In this document: positions 58,886-64,000 of the stretch, piece by piece | How positions within the stretch are numbered: the first letter of the stretch is position 1 | Layout: each line of letters begins with the position of its first letter | Source of the DNA: Numida meleagris | Taxonomy: Eukaryota > Chordata > Aves > Galliformes > Numididae | DNA: 64,000 nucleotides | Assembly (NCBI RefSeq): GCF_002078875.1 | Contig: NC_034411.1 | Span: 36,992,115-37,056,114 of the forward strand | Direction of reading: 5' to 3' | Made by a program: the position numbers and the translations under genes | Notes under the pieces: generated by a model | The model's database searches: none | What the model saw: only the letters and a program-made list of their open reading frames with translations | Told to the model about the DNA's origin: nothing

Positions 58886-60885
58886 GTAAGTATTTCTTCA
58901 TCCTTCATACTTACTGTTGCTATATTATGGTGTCCAGAAAGCACAAAGCTTTCGGAAGTATTTCAAATATTTCAACCTAGAGGAGAATATGAAGTTTTAA
59001 GAGAGTTTATCTTGTATGGTTTTGTGCAAAAGAATTGAAAAACAATCTTACAGTTCTCATCCATAAAGAAAGCTGTGATACCAGTAGCTTTGCACCAGGC
59101 TAATCAGATGCACCATAAAATATTGGCGTCAAATTCTTAATACTCTCATTTCATGGCACCACTGACATACTGGATCATTCAATCAAGCAATTCATTAATG
59201 TATTTATTTATTGATATGTGATAGGATATTATATGATGTTAAACATGTTTGCCTTTCTATTAAATTTCTGAGGTTTTCAACTGGCCTCTAGCATCACAAC
59301 TTGTGAATTACTTAGGGCAGTTTCATCAACCTAACTCCATTTCTCAACTCAAATTTAAACTGTCTTCTACCATTCTCTTGGAGAATCCAGCTCTTTGGGA
59401 TCTTGTCATGATCTTTCTCAGGCTCTCCTTGTTTCTTTTTTTTCCTTCCCCTCTAAACTACACATTTCTACAGATTCCTAAAATCACTGATCATTTAACT
59501 GAGGAGGTGGAAGGGGGAAAGAGGAGCCACTTGTTCTTCTGTGTATGTTCTTTTTTGTTGTTGTTTTCAGGAACAGACAGCTTTCCTTAAGCAAAATACT
59601 CCTACTTGCGAAAAACAAAACCTATATTGAAATGACAGCTGGTCTTTAGGCATGCCTCTATTATTCAGCAGTCACTAACCCTTTGCAAGGTTGCTCCAGA
59701 AACTGTCAAGTCTCAGGGATAGATTTCTTCTCATTACTCTTTCAGATCCATGTATTCTCTAATGGTATCTCCCTCCAATGTAAGGGCAGTAGTCAGACAA
59801 TCGACATGCTTATTCCCGAATAATTTAAATAGGATATTTCGGAATAAATTACAAATAGTGTTTCAGTATCATAGCATAGGAATAATAATGTCCCTACATT
59901 GCAGTTTTTATCAGTACAAATGTGGTGTTTTAGAGAGATATCACGCAGAACTATGCAATGCGTTCCTGATGAGCAGAGATATCACAGAACTTCACTGTGG
60001 GGCATTACTGAATACACCAAAAGTGTAAGAACATGACTTGCCTGCCAAAGCAAGCCCTTCGCAGTGAGTAGAAACCATCTGATTAAACCATTCCAGTCAT
60101 ATATTTAGATATTAACGATACTGCTGACAATGGATATCCCTGTACAGATAGACAAGAAACAAGATTCTCTGTCTGGTACAGAAGCAAAAGTCTCGGAATA
60201 ATATATGAGAGCTCTTGCTGGGACAAATATCTCCAGACAAAGTGTAAATGGCTGTCTGTGCAGGTGGGATCATAAGTGAGCTATGAGGGCAATAGCAGCA
60301 AAAAGATATTCACTGAAGGACTAAGAAGAATACAACACAACAACACATTCTTTTCAAAAGGACAAGAGGGCAACTGCACAAGTTCATGTGCATGTCCTTC
60401 ACTTCTTAATTTCCTAATTAAAAAGAAAAAAATATAAAAACAGGAAAGGAAGGAGGATAATAATAGCTTAGCAGTAAGTACAAATAGGAGTACTATGGAC
60501 AAAGGTGATACTAAAAAAAACAGCATCAGAGGAAGACAAAAAGGACTGTAAGTCCACTAAGCACCTTAAATATTTACAGAAATATCAAAGGAAGTAGGGA
60601 GAAAAATGTAGGAGTAAGCAGTCTGGATACAAGATTAAAATGATTTAACTGCTGTACCAGAGATGTGATAAATTAAATGAAAAATTAATATAAAGTACAT
60701 AATTTGAACAGTTAACGTTGTTTTTAAAATAGTGAAATAAAATTAAGAGAGTTGGGTATTGTAATTTGTGATAGGTGTGCTAAAACACATTTCAGGTTAC
60801 TAAAGGAAATGGCTAATGAAATCTTATTAATCATAGCATTGTGTGCAAACAGTAAGGAAGAAAAAAGAAAACTTGAGTGGAACTG

Positions 60886-61370
60886 TGTGATGGTGTGTTT
60901 CTTCCTGCCCCTAACTTCTTCCTTCACCCTGGCCATTATGCCCAGGGCCTTGGGCACAGGCAGACAATGAGAAGCCAAAGAGCTTGCTCAGGACTGATAG
61001 CAATCGATAATAATCAAAGTATTGTCAAGACAGATAATGACCACATTATTGTTTCAGATTGGGTGTTCAAAGAACTGATAGCGGACCCGTTTCAATAGGT
61101 GTCAACTGAGCATGTGCTAAATGCTATGACTGCGAGTCAATCATCTCACTCCATAAATACAGAGCAGCCCTCAAGCTCTTGAGCTTTTCTGTATGGTAGT
61201 AGGCTGCATAACAGGAGTGTCTCTGGAGCAGGGGGTCTTTTGACGTTATCTCTGTGTATATCAATACGCAATTGATTGTGTATGTATAATTGCTCAGAAA
61301 TAAACTGTTGACTATGTATTGACCTAGGAATGGATTCAGCTGTGCCTGGGCTCCTTATCTCTGTAATTCA
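60886..61370 (+). mobile_element. Probable LTR (TATA box and polyadenylation signal present)
   Basis: The segment has LTR-like layout: a U3-like part from about TGTGATGGTGTG, CATAAATA at 61152-61159 as TATA-like box, and AATAAA at 61299-61304 about 145 bp later. ATTGACCTAGGAATGGATTC and a short U5-like end follow. The piece GAGCATGTGCTAAATGCTAT reminds me of a chicken LTR. No target duplication could be fixed. The best option, a start at 60888 and an end at 61338, gives ACTGTG and GCTGTG, one mismatch in six. No internal retroviral genes adjoin it. Confidence 0.5.
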
Positions 61371-62877
61371 AGGAGTTTAGAAAACATGGCAATCTGCTCT
61401 GGACCTTGTGACTCAACATGAGGGTCTCTTGAACGAGTGTTTTTATTTTCTATGCTGTAAATAATCAAGTGTACCTTGCCAACTCAAAGCTTAACCATAA
61501 ATAAAACAGTGACTTAAAAAAGCTTTGTTAGATTACTGTGTTGTCTGAAAGGTGGATTCATTACCTGGTGCGCAGTGAGCTAATCTCACATACAGAGATG
61601 AGATACCGACTTATCCCAAAGCTGTGCAAATTTGATTGCTACGTGGTTTCCCACAAAGCCAGTGCACCCTGGGATTTTTTGCAATACTTTTTTTTTTTTT
61701 TTAAATACATATTAATTGACCACTACCCTGATACTGCCTGTGACCTACAGCTGGTCAGTTAAAGATAGGGCTAATCTTGCTAATTAACTGCATGTTTTTT
61801 AAGATGCTCCTATCTTCAAAAAAAAAAGTCCTCACACTGTGATTAGAAGTGTCACTACTTAATTGGTTTAGCTATTTCAAGGGTTGTCATCCTTAGATAA
61901 AAGTACATATTTGCTATGTTTAAGGATACATATAAAAATTAGTTCTTACTGACAACAGCTACATTCTGTCAATAACTATATTCCTGTTTCTCTCTCACAA
62001 CTGAAATGTGTAGTGTAGTTGTATCCAACTGTGATAAGCTATCCTCAGAAAGGGGGAAAGAAAGTAGGTGCTTGGGGTATTAGAGATCTAATCAGATTAA
62101 CTTTGACCTCTAGAAAAATGCTAGAACAAACAATGGAGTCTGAACATCTAGGAGAAGACCAATTAAATAAGTAATGCTGGACCATTAAAATCAAATTGCA
62201 TCTGGTATATCTCGTGTAATCTGTGGAAATGTTTAGACAAAAATACTGCTGCTTGGATTCAATGATTAGAAAAAGCTTTGTAAGACAGCATGTATCAGTT
62301 TCTTGGTGTCAGAAGAAAAGATGTGTGAGATTCTTCAGAGTTTAATATTTCATTAATAAGTAGGATGAAAGAACAGAGAATGTGCTAATCTACATTTGTA
62401 GAGGATTCTAAGCAGGGAGGGACTCCTCAAAGGCATGATTTAAATCTAAAACGACCTCATCAATTTAAAGAGTATTTAAAAGAAGATACTATTCAACTAG
62501 TACAAGATACCGCACTGCAGCAGAAATGGTTGATCACACAGGATAAGGAGAAAATAAATATAATTTAGATATGAATAATTTGCTGCAGTAATAAGCAAAT
62601 CCCATAGATGGCTGTATGTAGGAGTACAGTAAACAACTCCTTAATTATTCAGCTTTAGGAAGTTTATCTGGAGTAACTCCTCCCCCTTTTATACTCATCA
62701 AGACAGATGCAGACCATTTGCAAAATCAAATGGAAAAATCATCACAGGTCCAGAAAATCTAGCAACATGAGGAAAGGATAAAGGAACAGGAATATAAAGA
62801 GGAAAGTGAGAACAAATCTTTTAAAGGTCTAAGTTGCACCAGCAGAGGTAACTACTGAAACAGGGGAAGATCTAATA
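61371..62877. other. Unique stretch before the hAT element
   Basis: No gene or transposon was recognised. A T-run lies at about 61688-61701. The part 61545-61680 is a less AT-rich block of unknown nature. Confidence 0.5.
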
Positions 62878-63777
62878 CATGGGTATCTAACACATTTACT
62901 TGTCAGGGCCACATTAATTGAAGAGGAATTGTCTTGGACCACATATGCGTTCACTGTATTATATCTTTTATATAAGTAATTAAACTTATTTTTTATATTT
63001 TACTACTAAAAAAAAAAACAAACAAAAAAAAGAGGCTATCAAAAACATAAAACTATTTGAGTCCAGTTTTGTGAAACTGATGCATCAATGTCTGGCTTGA
63101 TGGAAGACGTTGCAATTCTTAGTGTGTTCTTAAGGTGCTTGTCAGAGATTTTTGAACTAATTTTACTCTTCCTGTGCTTCATACTTGAAAATAGTTGTTA
63201 GCAAATGTTTGTACTGTCAAAAAGCAATTACATGAATAAGACATGATTGTGAGACAAGAGATATTTTTCTCTGGTAAGACAGGTCTTCTAAAAGTCTAGT
63301 AAAGAGACATAATCAAAGGTATCTTTGAGCTGAATGTCTGATTTCAACTCTATTCTTCTGCAGTGGACATGCCAACTTAGTAAATTATTTCATGAAATAA
63401 CACAAGCCCAAGTTTAAATTAAAATTAAATATCCGCTTAATAAAAAATGCATGTCTTCAAAGGCATACATATATAAGTAGGTTGAAATATTACCAGTTAT
63501 CACTGCACTTTAGTCACCAAGTGACATAAGCACATGTAATGTGTAATATATGCAGGTTTTGATTCAATTGAGTGTGTGTGGTGGGCAAGAGAGGTGGAGT
63601 CAGCACTGCACTGCACCCTCCCCTCCACAGTGCTCTGTTGCTAGCACTTCAGCTACATGCAACTGATTCATAAAAAATATTGTTAAAAATAAAATAATGT
63701 TAAATGTTTATGATCTCGTAGGGCTGCATTACTAGCTGTCCAGGGTTGCAAGCAGCCCATGGGTTGGGCATGCCTAG
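62878..63777 (-). mobile_element. Decayed hAT (Charlie-type) DNA transposon
   Basis: The left end reads CATGGGTATCTAACACATTT, then CAGGGCCACATTAATTGAAG and GAATTGTCTTGGACCACAT. The right end reads GGGCTGCATTACTAGCTGTC, GTTGCAAGCAGCCCATGG and GTTGGGCATGCCTAG. These are degenerate inverted termini of the hAT form CAGGGGTGTCCAA...TTGGACANCCCTG. Target duplications are worn: TCTAATAC at the left and TCTATCAT at the right share TCTA, which fits the hAT preference for nTCTAGAn. The transposase remnant lies on the minus strand, so the element reads from 63777 to 62878. At about 900 bp it is far shorter than a full hAT element and has lost most of the gene. Confidence 0.8.
63062..63374 (-). pseudogene. 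hAT transposase C-terminal (dimerisation domain) remnant
   Basis: The minus strand, read in one frame for about 104 codons, gives the diagnostic hAT C-terminal motifs in order: ELKSDIQLKDTF, then CLTREKY, then STNIC-stop-QLFSSMK, then SDKHLKNTLRIATSSIKPDI. The Cys-(Glu)-Gln-Leu-Phe-Ser box followed by the (D/E)HL...LRIA segment is the hATC dimerisation domain shared by Charlie transposases and the domesticated ZBED proteins. Three in-frame stops break it; one replaces the conserved Glu of the CEQ box (TAA in place of GAA or GAG). The N-terminal BED finger and the DDE catalytic core are absent. A pseudogene, not a domesticated gene. Confidence 0.85.
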
Positions 63778-64000
63778 TCTATCATCTCTTTATCAGGGGA
63801 TTTTGAGCACCAGTTGGAAGCCTTTCCTAGGCCTGTGATTCCAGTACATTCTTTCAAATTGTCCTGAAAAGTGCATTAGATGGCACTATATCCATATGGT
63901 TTATGTCCAGTCAGTCTGACAAATAATTTGAGCTCATTCTTCATAGTCATGTGTCAGAGGTGAAGATAACTGACAGACAATTCTCTAAACATAGGTACAC

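Larger units (their letters stand above)
56227..60885. other. Long unique stretch with one candidate exon
   Basis: No known gene or transposon. A-runs lie at about 56395-56408 and 57099-57113. A hairpin at 58316-58343 and a splice-flanked segment at 58760-58885 are listed separately. Confidence 0.5.

Noticed and set aside
1..64000. CRISPR array, tRNA, rRNA or operon structure
   Set aside because: No regularly spaced direct repeats with unique spacers, no cloverleaf with a TTCGA box and no tightly packed open frames; the repeat content is avian nuclear.

Overview
The window reads as non-coding DNA from a bird nuclear genome, most likely a chicken-like (galliform) or other neognath bird. It is AT-rich by eye and contains no long open reading frame outside transposable elements. 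At least a dozen copies of CR1, the dominant avian LINE, are present, several ending in the characteristic ATTCTATGATTCTATG-type 3' tail. LTR fragments resemble families I remember from chicken. No rRNA, tRNA, CRISPR array or bacterial-type operon was seen. I could not assign any part to a known protein-coding gene, so this looks like a gene desert or a very large intron.

Layout. 0-9.7 kb: mostly unique sequence with one 3'-truncated CR1 (1.8-2.3 kb) and a perfect 12-bp palindrome of TALE-homeodomain type (3.6 kb). 9.7-17.8 kb: a retroelement cluster holding a short CR1, an LTR, a solo ERVL-like LTR with a perfect 5-bp target duplication (12.2-12.8 kb), a head-to-head CR1 pair, an ancient CR1, and an LTR lodged between two CR1 fragments. 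21.2-23.0 kb: two different LTRs in opposite orientation, each with its own candidate target duplication, followed by a CR1. 23-47 kb: mainly unique DNA with two MIR-like SINE relics, a tail-only CR1, a second ERVL-like LTR in reverse (34.0-34.5 kb), hairpins, and two stretches that look like conserved enhancers (32.4-32.8 and 37.5-38.0 kb). 47-56 kb: four CR1 fragments, a 14-bp perfect hairpin and a 20-bp-periodic TAATTA cluster. 60.9-61.4 kb: another LTR-like segment. 62.9-63.8 kb: a decayed hAT DNA transposon carrying the C-terminal part of its transposase on the minus strand.

The coding remnants are CR1 reverse transcriptase (best at 14.07-14.76 kb, about 230 codons without a stop) and the hAT transposase (63.06-63.37 kb, three stops). 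Four segments have good splice acceptors and donors around an open or partly open frame (20.16, 23.76, 46.49 and 58.76 kb, + strand). They are reported only as candidate exons. Family names rest on remembered consensus features; no database search was possible. Element edges are approximate unless a target duplication is given.
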